From Denitratisoma sp. (lineage in GTDB: Bacteria; Pseudomonadota; Gammaproteobacteria; Burkholderiales; Rhodocyclaceae): a DNA stretch of 64,000 nt. A program made the position numbers and the translations under genes. Positions 49,691 through 59,251 of this stretch are shown here, in pieces (position 1 is the first letter of the stretch; each line of letters starts with the position of its first letter). The stretch spans positions 116,644-180,643 of the forward strand of contig JAVSMO010000001.1 in assembly GCA_032027165.1 (NCBI GenBank), given 5' to 3'. Below the pieces are notes generated by a model. It had not been told where the DNA came from. It saw only the letters and a program-made list of their open reading frames with translations, and searched no databases.

Positions 49691-49708
49691 TTCAAAAGAT
49701 CTTTTGAA
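49691..49708. promoter_or_regulatory. 18-bp perfect palindrome, probable ArsR-type operator
   Basis: TTCAAAAGATCTTTTGAA is a perfect palindrome centred in the 67 bases between the divergent secreted-protein and SQR-like genes. ArsR-family operators are often 12-2-12 type AT-rich palindromes of this look. The ArsR-rhodanese regulator about 550 bases away is the natural candidate to bind it, probably controlling both divergent genes. Confidence 0.65.
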
Positions 49709-49736
49709 TATGTTACTCCATGCCCGGGGGGCAGTC

Positions 49737-50864
49737 ATGAAACGCATCACCGTCATCGGCACCGGTTTCGCCGCGCTTTCCGCGGTGCGCAGGCTGCGGC
49801 AGCTCGACCGCCAGGTCGAGATCACCGTCATCGGGCCGCGGCCCGAACTGGTCTTCCTGCCCAGCCTGATCTGGATTCCCTCCGGCCAGCGCAAGGCCGG
49901 GGACTTGCGCATATCGTTGCAGGAGTTTTTCCGAAAAAGCGACATCCGCTTTCATGCCGGGGAGGCGACCGGCCTGGAGAACGGCGGCCGCACCGTGCTG
50001 ACTTCGGCCGGGCCGGTGGACAACGACGGCCTGATCGTCGCCTGCGGCGGGCGCTTCATCAAGAAGCTGCCGGGCATCGAACACGCCATCCTGCCCTGCG
50101 AAGGCATCGTGGCGGCGGAGCGCCTGCGCGACCGGGTTCAGGCGATGCAGGAGGGTGCCATCGCACTCGGCTTCGCCGGCAACCCGAACGAGCCCTCGGC
50201 CATGCGCGGCGGGCCGATCTTCGAGTTTCTTTTCGGCCTCGACACGCAACTCAGGCGCGAAGGCCGGCGCGACAGGATTCGGCTGACGTTCTTCAATCCC
50301 ATGCCGAATCCGGGCAACCGCCTCGGCGAGAAGGCGGTGCAGCGCCTGCTCGCCGAGATGAAGCGCCGCGACATCGCCACCCATCTCGGCCACAAGATGG
50401 CCGGTTTCGAGGCCGGCAAGGTGAAAACCGAAGGCGGCGAATTCCCCGCCGACCTCATCGTCTTCATGCCGGGCCTCACCGGCAACGCCTGGTTCGACAA
50501 CACCGACCTGCCGCGCTCGCCGGGCGGGCTGATCAAGGCCGACGCGCAGTGCCGGGTCGAGGGGCGCGAGCGGGTCTACGTGGCGGGCGATGCCGGCAGC
50601 TTTCCCGGCCCCGACTGGATGCCGAAGCAGGCGCACATGGCCGATCTCCAGGCGGAGACGGCGGCAGAGAACCTGCTGGCCGAGATGAAGGGCGAGACTG
50701 CAGACAAGACGTTCAAAGTCGAACTGCTGTGCATCGTCGACACGCTCGATTCGGGTATGCTGGTCAAGCGCACGCCCGATGGCAGCCTGGCGCTGCCGCC
50801 GCTCGGCCTGATGCACAACGCCAAGGCCTTCTTCGAGTCCTGGTACCTGCGGCGCTACCGCTGA
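49737..50864 (+). CDS. SQR/FCSD-like FAD-dependent oxidoreductase
   Basis: The 375-residue protein begins RITVIGTGFAALSAVRRLRQ, an FAD-binding Rossmann motif, and has the second FAD contact VYVAGDAGSFPGPDWMPKQAHMAD near 281-303. Cysteines 121 (LPCEG) and 332 (LLCIVD) are placed like the redox pair of sulfide:quinone oxidoreductases, and C103 is a third. With the ArsR-rhodanese neighbour, sulfide oxidation to persulfide is the best guess. Other NADH-like dehydrogenases of this fold cannot be excluded. It ends 10 bases inside the convergent TetR gene. Confidence 0.8.
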   Translation: MKRITVIGTGFAALSAVRRLRQLDRQVEITVIGPRPELVFLPSLIWIPSGQRKAGDLRISLQEFFRKSDIRFHAGEATGLENGGRTVLTSAGPVDNDGLIVACGGRFIKKLPGIEHAILPCEGIVAAERLRDRVQAMQEGAIALGFAGNPNEPSAMRGGPIFEFLFGLDTQLRREGRRDRIRLTFFNPMPNPGNRLGEKAVQRLLAEMKRRDIATHLGHKMAGFEAGKVKTEGGEFPADLIVFMPGLTGNAWFDNTDLPRSPGGLIKADAQCRVEGRERVYVAGDAGSFPGPDWMPKQAHMADLQAETAAENLLAEMKGETADKTFKVELLCIVDTLDSGMLVKRTPDGSLALPPLGLMHNAKAFFESWYLRRYR

Positions 50865-51715
50865 CCTGCGAGCGGCTCGCGCAGCACCCTGACCAGGTGG
50901 CGCGCGATTTCCCCCGGCGTGCGCTTGCCCGGGCGGTACCAGGTGCGCGTCCAGTTGAGCGCGCCGAGCAGCTGCAGGCGCAGCAGGTGGCGGTCGACGC
51001 CGGCCGGCAACGGCAGCGCCTCGATCAGTCGCCGATAAAGCGTCTCGAAGCGGTCGCGCTCGGCGCGCAGTTGCCGTTGCATTTCCGGAGAATTGAAGAG
51101 GAACAGGCTCGCGCCGGTCCATACCGTCAGGTCGTTGCCGGAGACCAGGTGCTGGATGTGCACCGTGCAGGCGGCCTCCAGCCGCTGCCAGGGGTCGCGT
51201 GCCGCGGCGATCGCCGCCTCGACGGCGCGCGCCACCTCGCGCATGCCGGCGGTATGGGCGGCGACGAACAGGTCGTCCTTCGAGGCGAAGTGGTAGTACA
51301 CCGAGCCGGGCTGGATGCCGGCGGCCTGGGCGATGTCGCGGATTGAGGTGCGGGCGAAGCCCTTGCGGCTGAACTCGCGCGCCGCCACCGCCAGCAGGTG
51401 CTCGCGCGCCAGGAGCGGCGCTTCCCCCGCCAATACGCCGCCACGGCGGGCGCCGATGCGCTCGAGCGCGGCCTTCTGCGCGGCGTTCAGGCGCGCCGGC
51501 CCCAGCTTCCTCAGCGCGGCGGCGCGCTTCGCCGCGGTCTCGAGATGGTGGCGCTGCCAGATCCAGCGCACCCCGGCGGCCGAGACCTTGAGCCCCTTGT
51601 CCGCAATCGCCCCGGCCACGCGCGCCTGGCCCCATTCGGGGTGCTCATGGGCGTGGCGCAGCACGGCGCGCTCGACTTCCTGGCGACGGCTGGCAGGGGT
51701 GGGGGGCTTGGCCAT
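50855..51715 (-). CDS. TetR-family regulator with an extra N-terminal HTH domain
   Basis: The 286-residue protein is about 85 residues longer than usual. Residues about 1-75 hold HPEWGQARVAGAIADKGLKV, SAAGVRWIWQRHHL, which resembles the winged HTH at the start of IS481/IS3-type transposases. A normal TetR HTH follows at about 105-150 (FSRKGFARTSIRDIAQAAGIQPGSVYYHFASKDDL), then a ligand domain. It is divergent from the LivK-type gene, with an inverted repeat between them, and probably controls the catabolic operon. Confidence 0.88.
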   Translation of the reverse strand: MAKPPTPASRRQEVERAVLRHAHEHPEWGQARVAGAIADKGLKVSAAGVRWIWQRHHLETAAKRAAALRKLGPARLNAAQKAALERIGARRGGVLAGEAPLLAREHLLAVAAREFSRKGFARTSIRDIAQAAGIQPGSVYYHFASKDDLFVAAHTAGMREVARAVEAAIAAARDPWQRLEAACTVHIQHLVSGNDLTVWTGASLFLFNSPEMQRQLRAERDRFETLYRRLIEALPLPAGVDRHLLRLQLLGALNWTRTWYRPGKRTPGEIARHLVRVLREPLAGQR

Positions 51716-51729
51716 GCGCGCACTCTAGC

Positions 51730-51774
51730 CCAAAACTAACTAACCTAACAACTGTTTGACAAAGTTAGTTTTGG
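51730..51774. promoter_or_regulatory. 12-bp inverted repeat in the tetR/livK divergent promoter
   Basis: CCAAAACTAACT (51730-51741) and AGTTAGTTTTGG (51763-51774) are perfect arms 21 bases apart. A consensus -35 TTGACA lies between them at 51756-51761. The arrangement fits an operator for the adjacent TetR protein that blocks transcription in both directions. Confidence 0.65.
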
Positions 51775-51845
51775 CGGCGTAAGGTGGCATCGCGTTGTGG
51801 CGACGACCACAAAAAGAACGCACACCAATAACGAGGAGGAGACAA

Positions 51846-52979
51846 ATGCGTATCCGCAAACTGGCTGTATTGCTGTCCACCCTGTGCGCCGCCGGCGCGG
51901 CGCTGGCCGACATCACCATCGGCGTCAGCGTGTCGGCCACCGGCCCGGCCGCTTCCCTGGGCATTCCCGAGAAGAACACCGTCGCCCTGCTGCCGCAGAC
52001 CATCGCCGGCGAGAAGGTGAAATGGGTGGTGCTCGACGACGCCACCGACACGACCACGGCGGTGAAGAACGCGCGCAAGTTCGTTTCCGAGGACAAGGCC
52101 GACGTGCTCATCGCCGCCACCGCCACGCCGACCTCGGTGGCGATCCTCGAGGTGGCCTTCGAGACGAAGACGCCGCAGATCGCCATGGCGCCGGTGCCGC
52201 CGGCCGGCGAGAAGTCGGCCTGGATCTTCTCGACGCCGCAGAGCTTCGGCCTGATGGCCACCGCCATCGTCGACCACATGGCGGCGAACGGCGTGAAGAC
52301 CGTCGGCTTCATCGGCTATGCCGATCCCTATGGTGAACTCTGGCTGAAGGCCATGCAGGGCGCGGCCGAGCCGAAAGGCATCAAGCTCGTCGCCGTAGAG
52401 CGCTACCAGCGCAACGACACCAGCGTCGCCGGCCAGGCGCTCAAGCTGCTCTCGGCGAATCCGGATGCGGTGCTCGTCGCCGGCTCCGGGACGCCGGCGG
52501 TGCTGCCGCAGTCGACCCTGGTCGAGCGCGGCTACAAGGGCAAGTTCTACCAGACGCACGGCATCGCCAACCGCGACTTCCTGCGCGTCGGCGGCAAGAA
52601 CGTCGAGGGCACGATCTTCCCGGTGGGACCGATGCTGCTGGCCGAACAGCTGCCCGATTCGCATCCGTCGAAGAAGCCGGCGCTCGACTACGTCAAGCTC
52701 TACGAGGGCGCGCACGGTCCGAACAGCCGCAGCACCTTCGGCGCCCACGCCTACGACGCCTACCTGCTGCTCACCCGCGTCGTGCCGGAGGCCATGAAGA
52801 AGGCCAAGCCGGGCACCCCGGAGTTCCGCGCCGCCCTGCGCGAGGCGCTGGAGAACGTCAAGGAGCTGCCCGCCGCCCACGGCGTGTTCAGCATGTCGCC
52901 GACCAACCACAACGGCTTCGACGCCCGCGCCGCCATCATGGCGACCGTGGCCAACGGCGACTGGAAGCTGCTGAAGTGA
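51846..52979 (+). CDS. LivK-type periplasmic substrate-binding protein
   Basis: The 377-residue product starts behind AGGAGGAGAC. It has a signal peptide (cut near ALA, residue 22) and a type I periplasmic binding fold with ITIGVSVSATGPAASLGIPEKN and FIGYADPYGELWLKAM. Relatives bind branched-chain amino acids or aromatic acids such as hydroxycinnamates and benzoates. No ABC permease or ATPase gene is nearby. The ligase gene starts inside its stop codon, so it is coexpressed with aromatic acid activation. Confidence 0.9.
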   Translation: MRIRKLAVLLSTLCAAGAALADITIGVSVSATGPAASLGIPEKNTVALLPQTIAGEKVKWVVLDDATDTTTAVKNARKFVSEDKADVLIAATATPTSVAILEVAFETKTPQIAMAPVPPAGEKSAWIFSTPQSFGLMATAIVDHMAANGVKTVGFIGYADPYGELWLKAMQGAAEPKGIKLVAVERYQRNDTSVAGQALKLLSANPDAVLVAGSGTPAVLPQSTLVERGYKGKFYQTHGIANRDFLRVGGKNVEGTIFPVGPMLLAEQLPDSHPSKKPALDYVKLYEGAHGPNSRSTFGAHAYDAYLLLTRVVPEAMKKAKPGTPEFRAALREALENVKELPAAHGVFSMSPTNHNGFDARAAIMATVANGDWKLLK

Positions 52980-54814
52980 GCAAGGCGCCGTTTGCCAGCC
53001 TGCACTTCGCGCCGGCAGCGGTCGAGGTCGACCGGCGCGCCGACGGCGCGCTGGTGCTGCGCTCTCCGCAGAAACTGGTGGCCTATGCGCGCTGCCTAGG
53101 CGAGCACCTCGAACGCTGGGCGCGGGAAGCGCCGGAGCGCTGCTTCCTCGCCGAGCGTGTTGGCGCCGACTGGCGCCGGCTGACTTACGGCGAGGCGCTG
53201 GCCGAGGCCCGCGCCATCGGCGCCGCGCTGCTGGCGCGCGGCCTTTCGGCCGAACGGCCGGCGATGGTGCTCTCGGACAATGCCATCGACCATGCCCTGC
53301 TGATGCTCGGCGCCCTGCACGTCGGCGTGCCGATCGCTCCCATTTCGCCGGCGTATTCCCTGATGTCGAAGGACTATGCCAAGGTGAAGGCCATCGCCGG
53401 GCTGCTCCAGCCCGGTCTGGTGTATGCCGCCGACGGCGCCAAGTTCGCCAGCGTGCTGCAGGCGGTGGACTTTGGCGGCGCCGAGATCGTGCTCGGCGCC
53501 AATCCGCCGGCCGGGCTGAAGGCGACCGCCTTTGCCGACCTGCGCCAGGCGCCGGGGGCGGAGGTGGACCGCGCCTACGCGGCGGTCGGTCCCGACAGCG
53601 TGGCGAAGTTCCTGTTCACCTCCGGCTCGACCGGCGAGCCGAAAGGCGTCATCAATACCCAGCGCATGCTCTGCTCGAACCAGCAGGCCATCGCACAGGT
53701 CTGGCCCTTCCTCGCCGAGACGCCGCCGGTGATCGTCGACTGGCTGCCGTGGAACCACACCTTCGGCGCCAACCACAACTTCAACATGGTGCTGCGAAAC
53801 GGCGGCACGCTCTACATCGACGACGGCAAGCCGGTGCCCGGCCTCATCGAGAAGACCGTGGCCAACCTGCGCGAGGTGTCGCCGACCCTCTACTTCAACG
53901 TGCCGCGCGGCTTCGACGCGCTGATTCCCTTCCTGGAGAAGGACGCCGCGCTGCGCAAGAGCTTCTTCCGCGACCTGCAGATGATTTTTTACGCCGCCGC
54001 CGCCCTGCCGCAGAACCTGTGGGAGAAGCTGGAAGACCTCTCGGTGCAGGAGCGCGGCAAGCGCACGGTGATGGTGTCGGCCTGGGGCGCGACGGAAACC
54101 GCGCCGATGGTGACCACGGTGCACTTCGAGATCGACCGTGCCGGCGTCATCGGCCTGCCGGCGCCCGGCACCGAGGTGAAGCTGGTGCCGAACGAGAACA
54201 AGCTGGAGCTGCGCGTGCGCGGCCCCAACGTCACGCCCGGCTACTGGAAGCGGGCGGACCTGACGCAGGCGGCCTTCGACGAGGAAGGCTTCTACCGCAT
54301 CGGCGACGCCGGCCGCTTCGCCGATCCCAAGGAACCGGCAAAGGGCATCGAGTTCGACGGCCGCATCGCCGAGGACTTCAAGCTGATGAGCGGCGTCTGG
54401 GTGCATGTCGGGGCGATTCGGGTCAAGGCGCTCGCTGCCCTGGCACCCGTGGCGCAAGACCTCGTCGTCACCGGGCACGACCGCGAGGAGGCCGGTTTCC
54501 TCGTCTTCGCCAATCCGCCGGGCTGCCGCGGCCTCTGCCCGGACCTGCCGGCGGACGCGCCGCTGGAGCAGGTGCTGGCCGACGCGCGCGTCGCCGCGCG
54601 CCTGAAGGAGGGCATGGCGAAGTTGAAGCAGGAGGGCGGCGGCAGCTCGACCTACGCCACGCGCGCGCTGCTGATGGCGGAGCCGCCGTCGATCGACGCC
54701 AACGAGATCACCGACAAGGGCTACATCAACCAGCGTGCCGTGCTTTCGCGCCGCGCTGCACTGGTCGCGCGTTTGTATGCGGAGCCTCACGACGTCTCGG
54801 TGATAGCGATCTAA
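52976..54814 (+). CDS. feruloyl-CoA-synthetase-like acyl-CoA ligase
   Basis: The 612-residue enzyme starts at a GTG overlapping the previous stop. It has the adenylation motifs [19 protein letters not shown] (near 212-230), [10 protein letters not shown], and [12 protein letters not shown]. Feruloyl-CoA synthases share the length, the [10 protein letters not shown] motif and the N-terminal [21 protein letters not shown] pattern. It should activate a hydroxycinnamic or related phenylpropanoid acid with ATP and CoA. The exact substrate is not known. Confidence 0.85.
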   Translation: MSKAPFASLHFAPAAVEVDRRADGALVLRSPQKLVAYARCLGEHLERWAREAPERCFLAERVGADWRRLTYGEALAEARAIGAALLARGLSAERPAMVLSDNAIDHALLMLGALHVGVPIAPISPAYSLMSKDYAKVKAIAGLLQPGLVYAADGAKFASVLQAVDFGGAEIVLGANPPAGLKATAFADLRQAPGAEVDRAYAAVGPDSVAKFLFTSGSTGEPKGVINTQRMLCSNQQAIAQVWPFLAETPPVIVDWLPWNHTFGANHNFNMVLRNGGTLYIDDGKPVPGLIEKTVANLREVSPTLYFNVPRGFDALIPFLEKDAALRKSFFRDLQMIFYAAAALPQNLWEKLEDLSVQERGKRTVMVSAWGATETAPMVTTVHFEIDRAGVIGLPAPGTEVKLVPNENKLELRVRGPNVTPGYWKRADLTQAAFDEEGFYRIGDAGRFADPKEPAKGIEFDGRIAEDFKLMSGVWVHVGAIRVKALAALAPVAQDLVVTGHDREEAGFLVFANPPGCRGLCPDLPADAPLEQVLADARVAARLKEGMAKLKQEGGGSSTYATRALLMAEPPSIDANEITDKGYINQRAVLSRRAALVARLYAEPHDVSVIAI

Positions 54815-54837
54815 AAGTCAGTCCCCACGGTACGGCG
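54813..54837 (-). repeat. 25-bp dispersed repeat, copy 5
   Basis: The minus strand reads CGCCGTACCGTG then GGGACTGACTTTT, 22 of 25 bases identical to copies 1 and 2. It overlaps the last bases of the ligase stop codon and lies in the 85-base gap before the next gene. Confidence 0.7.
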
Positions 54838-54899
54838 AGATGCCTCCCGAAAGCGGAGGACGGGGACGGTTTGACCGAATTTTTTGCAGGAGCCATGAA

Positions 54900-57005
54900 A
54901 TGAGCGAACTGGTCAGCGTTTCGATGCAGGGCGACATCGCCGTCGTCACGGTCGACAGCCCTCCCGTCAACACCCTCTCGCGCGACGTGCGCGCCGGACT
55001 CAAGGCCGCCTTCGCCTCGCTGCGCGGCAATGCCGCCGCGAAGGGCGTCGTGCTGGCCTGCGCCGGCAAGACCTTTCTTTCCGGCGGCGACATGCGCGAA
55101 TTCGAGACCGGCGTGCAGGAACCCGGCTACCACGAGGTGCTGCGCCTGATCGAGGATAGCGAAGTGCCGGTGGTGGCGGCGCTCTACGGCACCGTGATGG
55201 GCGGCGGCCTTGAGACCGCCCTCGCCTGCCACTACCGCGTCGTGCAGCAAGGAACGAAGCTCGGCCTGCCGGAGATCACCCTCGGCATCATTCCCGGCGC
55301 CGGCGGCACGCAGCGCATGCCGCGCCTGGTCGGCCTCGAGCCGGCGCTCGACATGATGCTCTCCGGCAAGCCGCTGTCCGCGGCCGAGGCGGTGAAAGTC
55401 AGCCTGGCCGACACGGCGGTCGCTGGCGACGTCACCGCCGCGGCCGTCGCCTATGCGCGCGAGCTCGTCGCCGGGGGCCGCGGCCCGCGCCGCACGCGCG
55501 AGATGCCCGTCGCCGGCGCGGACAGGGCGGGCGAGATCCTCGCCGCGCGCCGCGCCCAGCTCGGCAAGGCGTTCAGGAACCGCAACTCGCCGCATGTCCT
55601 GCTCGACGCCGTGCAGGCCGCGGTCGATCTGCCCTTCGACGCCGGCATCGCCCGCGAGCGCGAACTGTCGAACCAGGTCGAGCGCGCCGTCGAGGGCCGT
55701 GCCTACCGCCACCTCTTCTTCGCCGAGCGCGAGCTGCGCAGGATCCCCGGCCTTTCGGCCGACGTGAAATCGCGCAAGGTCGCCAAGGTCGGCATCGTCG
55801 GCGCCGGCACCATGGGCGGCGGCATCAGTATGTGCTTCGCCAACGCCGGCATCCCGGTGACCATCGTCGACGCCAAGCAGGAGGCGCTCGACCGTGGCCT
55901 CGCCACCATCCGCAAGAACTACGAGCGCTCGGTGTCGCGCGGCAGCCTGAAGCCGGAACAGCTGGAGCAGCGCATGGCGCTGATCCAGCCGTCGCTCGAC
56001 TACGACGTGCTGGGCGATGCCGACCTCGTCATCGAGGCGGTGTTCGAGAACATGAAGCTGAAGAAGGAGATCTTCGCGAAGCTGGATGCCGTGGCGAAAC
56101 CCGGCGCCATCCTCGGCACCAACACTTCGACGCTGGACATCGACGAGATCGCAGCCGTGACGAAGCGGCCGCAGGACGTCATCGGCCTGCATTTCTTCAG
56201 CCCCGCCAACGTCATGCGCCTGCTGGAGATCGTGCAGTGCGCGAAGACCGCGCCCGACGTGGTGATGACCGCGCTCGACATCGCGAAGACCATCAAGAAG
56301 GTCGGCGTCGTCGCCAGGGTCTGCTACGGCTTCATCGGCAACCGCATGATGGACCCCTACGGCCGCGAGGCCGAGCGCTGCGTCATGGAGGGCGCCACGC
56401 CGGAGGAGGTCGACGCCGCGCTGGAAGGCTTCGGCATGGCGATGGGCATCCTCGCCGTGTACGACATGGCCGGCGTGGACATCGGCCACCTCACCCGCGT
56501 CGAGCGCGCCCATCTCCTTCCTGACGACCCGAGCTTCTACCGGCCCTCGGCCATGCTCACCGAACGCGGCTGGCTCGGCCAGAAGAGCGGCCGCGGCTAC
56601 TATCGCTACGAGGGCGGCAAGCGCACGCCCGACCCCGAGGTGGTAGCCTTGGTCCGCGAGGAGGCGGCGCGCCTCGGCGTGCCGCAGCGGAAACCTTCGC
56701 AGCAGGAAATCCAGGAGCGCTGCCTCTACGCCATGATCAACGAGGGTGCGCGCATCCTCGAGGAGGGCGTCGCCTGTCGTGCCTCGGACATCGACATCGT
56801 CTACACCGCCGGCTACGGCTTCCCGGGCTACCGCGGCGGCCCGATGTTCTACGCCGACACGATCGGACTGAAGGTCATTTACGACCGGATCCTGGCGTTC
56901 CGGGAAACGCTCGATCCGCAATATTGGCAGCCGGCCCCGCTGCTGGAAAAGCTCGCCGCCGCGGGTTCCAGCTTCGCGCAATGGCAAGCCGAAAGGAAGG
57001 TGTGA
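54900..57005 (+). CDS. bifunctional enoyl-CoA hydratase/3-hydroxyacyl-CoA dehydrogenase
   Basis: I choose the ATG at 54900 behind GCAGGAG. The 701-residue protein has a crotonase domain (1-190) with both glutamates, in [13 protein letters not shown] and [15 protein letters not shown]. An NAD-binding 3-hydroxyacyl-CoA dehydrogenase follows from about 300, with [13 protein letters not shown] and the catalytic H in [11 protein letters not shown]. It carries out hydration and oxidation in beta-oxidation, here probably of the side chain of an aromatic acyl-CoA. The thiolase follows after two bases. Confidence 0.95.
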   Translation: MSELVSVSMQGDIAVVTVDSPPVNTLSRDVRAGLKAAFASLRGNAAAKGVVLACAGKTFLSGGDMREFETGVQEPGYHEVLRLIEDSEVPVVAALYGTVMGGGLETALACHYRVVQQGTKLGLPEITLGIIPGAGGTQRMPRLVGLEPALDMMLSGKPLSAAEAVKVSLADTAVAGDVTAAAVAYARELVAGGRGPRRTREMPVAGADRAGEILAARRAQLGKAFRNRNSPHVLLDAVQAAVDLPFDAGIARERELSNQVERAVEGRAYRHLFFAERELRRIPGLSADVKSRKVAKVGIVGAGTMGGGISMCFANAGIPVTIVDAKQEALDRGLATIRKNYERSVSRGSLKPEQLEQRMALIQPSLDYDVLGDADLVIEAVFENMKLKKEIFAKLDAVAKPGAILGTNTSTLDIDEIAAVTKRPQDVIGLHFFSPANVMRLLEIVQCAKTAPDVVMTALDIAKTIKKVGVVARVCYGFIGNRMMDPYGREAERCVMEGATPEEVDAALEGFGMAMGILAVYDMAGVDIGHLTRVERAHLLPDDPSFYRPSAMLTERGWLGQKSGRGYYRYEGGKRTPDPEVVALVREEAARLGVPQRKPSQQEIQERCLYAMINEGARILEEGVACRASDIDIVYTAGYGFPGYRGGPMFYADTIGLKVIYDRILAFRETLDPQYWQPAPLLEKLAAAGSSFAQWQAERKV

Positions 57006-57007
57006 TC

Positions 57008-58204
57008 ATGAAGGCATTCATCCCCTACGGCGCCTATTGGTCCACCCCCTTCGCCAAGTGGCAGGGATCGCTCGCCAACCTGAACAGCATCCGCCTCGCC
57101 GCCGCGGTCGGCCGGCAGGTCTTCGAGGCGAAGCGCATTCCCGGCGAACTCGTTGACCTGGGCCTTCTCGGCATCACCAACATCCAGCACGGCAGCTTCT
57201 ACGGACTGCCCTGGCTCACCGGCATGATGGGCCTGGAAAACGTGCCCGGCCCGACGGTGCAGCAGGCCTGCGCCACCAGCGCGCGGGTGCTGCAGATGGC
57301 GGCGCAGGAAGTCGGCGCCGGCAGCGCGCGCTGCGCCCTCGTCGTCACGGCGGACCGTTGCTCGAACGGCCCCATCGTCTACTACCCGGACGCCTCGGCG
57401 CCGGGCGGCAGCGGGCACAGCGAGAAATGGGTGCTCGACAACTTCGCCCACGATCCCCACGCGAAGAACGCCATGATCGACACGGCGGAGAACGTCGCGG
57501 CGCGCTTCAAGGTGGGCGCTGCCGAGCAGGCCGAGGTCACGCTGGCGCGCTACGCCCAATACCAGGCGGCGCTCGCCGACGACCGCGCCTTCCAGCGCCG
57601 CTACATGGCCGAGGCGCCGATCACCGATTCGGGTTTCCGCAAGCAGACCGGCGTCCTGGCGGCGGACGAGGGCATCTTCCCGACCACCGTGGAGGGGCTG
57701 GCGAAGCTGAAGCCGGTCAAGCCGGGCGGCACGGTGAGCTTCGGCACGCAGACCCATCCGGCCGACGGCAACGCCGGCGTGATCGTCACCACGCGGGAGC
57801 TGGCGCGCGAGCTGTCGGCCGACAAGGGGATGGAGGTCGAACTGCTCGGCTTCGGCCAGGCGCGGGTGGAGAAGGGCTTCATGCCAATGGCGCCGGCGCC
57901 GGCCGCGCAGGCCGCGCTGAAGCAGGCAGGCCTCGCCATGAAGGACGTCGACGCGGTGAAGACGCACAACCCCTTCGCCGTGAACGACATCGCCTTCGCC
58001 CGCGAGACCGGCTTCCCGCTGGAGAAGATGAACAACTTCGGCTGCTCGTTGATCTGGGGCCATCCGCAGGGCCCCACCGGCCTGCGCTCGGTGATCGAGC
58101 TGATCGAGGAACTGGCGCTGCGCGGCGGCGGGACGGGTCTCTTCACCGGCTGCGCCGCCGGCGATTCCGGCATGGCGGTGGTGCTGCGGGTCTCAGGTGC
58201 CTAG
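57008..58204 (+). CDS. thiolase (acetyl-CoA acyltransferase)
   Basis: The 398-residue thiolase has nucleophile C88 in QQACATSARV, H320 in THNPFAVND, the C382 base in TGCAAGDSGMA and GHPQGPTG. The NEAF motif of classic thiolases is replaced by HNPF, and CxG by CAAG, as in less common thiolase subfamilies. It would release acetyl-CoA from the 3-oxoacyl-CoA made by the previous enzyme. It overlaps the LysR gene by 4 bases at the end. Confidence 0.9.
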   Translation: MKAFIPYGAYWSTPFAKWQGSLANLNSIRLAAAVGRQVFEAKRIPGELVDLGLLGITNIQHGSFYGLPWLTGMMGLENVPGPTVQQACATSARVLQMAAQEVGAGSARCALVVTADRCSNGPIVYYPDASAPGGSGHSEKWVLDNFAHDPHAKNAMIDTAENVAARFKVGAAEQAEVTLARYAQYQAALADDRAFQRRYMAEAPITDSGFRKQTGVLAADEGIFPTTVEGLAKLKPVKPGGTVSFGTQTHPADGNAGVIVTTRELARELSADKGMEVELLGFGQARVEKGFMPMAPAPAAQAALKQAGLAMKDVDAVKTHNPFAVNDIAFARETGFPLEKMNNFGCSLIWGHPQGPTGLRSVIELIEELALRGGGTGLFTGCAAGDSGMAVVLRVSGA

Positions 58205-59133
58205 AAAGGGTAGGGCCACTCGTCGCTGGCGTCGGTGAACAGGCTGGCGACGAGGCGGCGCAGCCACTTGTTCTTCGGATCGTGGTGGGCGTTGCGGTGC
58301 CAGTGCTGCCGGAGTTCGATGCGTGGAATCGGCAGGGGCGGCTCCATCACCTTGATGTTGGCACCCGCCTGCGAGAAGAACAGTCCGATGGCGTGCGGCA
58401 GGGTCACCACCAGGTCGGTCTTGCCGATGATGGTCGGGATGCTCATGAAGTGCGGCGTCAGCAGGACGATGCGCCGCGCGATCTTCTTCCGTTCCAGATA
58501 TTTCTCGAAGATCTCCTGGCTGCGCCCTTCGGCGCGCACCACGGCATGTCCCAATGACAGGAACTGCTCCAGCGTCAGCTTGCGGCCGCGGATCGGATGG
58601 TCGGCGCGCAGCAGGCAGACGAAGCGGTGGGTGAACAGGCGCTGCTGGAAGAAGGCGCTCGACTTGAGGTCCGGGAAGTAGCCGACGGCGAGGTCGGCCT
58701 CGCCGCTCTCCAGCGCCTGCTCGAGCCGCGCCGGCGGCAGCGACACCGAGCGCACCACGGCGTGCGGCGCCTCGCGCTGCAGGCTTTCCAGGATCTTCGG
58801 CAGGAACACCATCTCGCCGACGTCGGACATGGCGATGGTGAACGTCGCCGACGTGGTTGCCGGATCGAAGCTCGCTTCCGAGAGGACGTCGTCGGCGATG
58901 CGCGCCAGCACCTCGCGCGCGCCGGCGGCCAGCGCGTGGGCGCGCGCGGTCGGCGACATGCCGCGCGCGGTGCGCACGAAGAGCGGTTCGCCGAAGGCCT
59001 TGCGCAGGCGCGCCAGCGCCGCGCTCATCGCCGGCTGGCTCATGCCGAGGGCTTGCGCCGCGCGGCCGACGCTGCCGGCGTCGTAGAGCGCGACGACCAC
59101 GCGGAGCAGGTTCAGATCGAAGTCTTTCATCAT
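58201..59133 (-). CDS. LysR-family transcriptional regulator
   Basis: The 310-residue protein has an N-terminal HTH (NLLRVVVALYDAGSVGRAAQALGMSQPAMSAALARLRKAFGEPLFVR) and a substrate-binding domain with FTIAMSDVGEMVFLP. The pattern resembles NodD/DntR-type members that sense aromatic compounds. It is divergent from the second LivK-type gene and probably controls it with the following ligase and TRAP genes. Confidence 0.92.
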   Translation of the reverse strand: MMKDFDLNLLRVVVALYDAGSVGRAAQALGMSQPAMSAALARLRKAFGEPLFVRTARGMSPTARAHALAAGAREVLARIADDVLSEASFDPATTSATFTIAMSDVGEMVFLPKILESLQREAPHAVVRSVSLPPARLEQALESGEADLAVGYFPDLKSSAFFQQRLFTHRFVCLLRADHPIRGRKLTLEQFLSLGHAVVRAEGRSQEIFEKYLERKKIARRIVLLTPHFMSIPTIIGKTDLVVTLPHAIGLFFSQAGANIKVMEPPLPIPRIELRQHWHRNAHHDPKNKWLRRLVASLFTDASDEWPYPF

Positions 59134-59251
59134 GCAATATTACCAAAACTGATAATGCGTATTGCCCCGGCGGTCTTGCTGACGCTCGGAGCGATCCCGT
59201 CTAATGCCCGCACAACAAACGCGGTCAAGCCGCGAACAACGAGGAGGAGAC
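59134..59251. promoter_or_regulatory. divergent lysR/livK2 promoter region
   Basis: The 118 bases between the genes contain an AT-rich stretch next to the lysR start (CAATATTACCAAAACTGATA). A GAGGAGGAG ribosome site lies directly before the second LivK-type gene. LysR regulators typically bind T-N11-A sites in such gaps. No single site stands out clearly. Confidence 0.35.
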
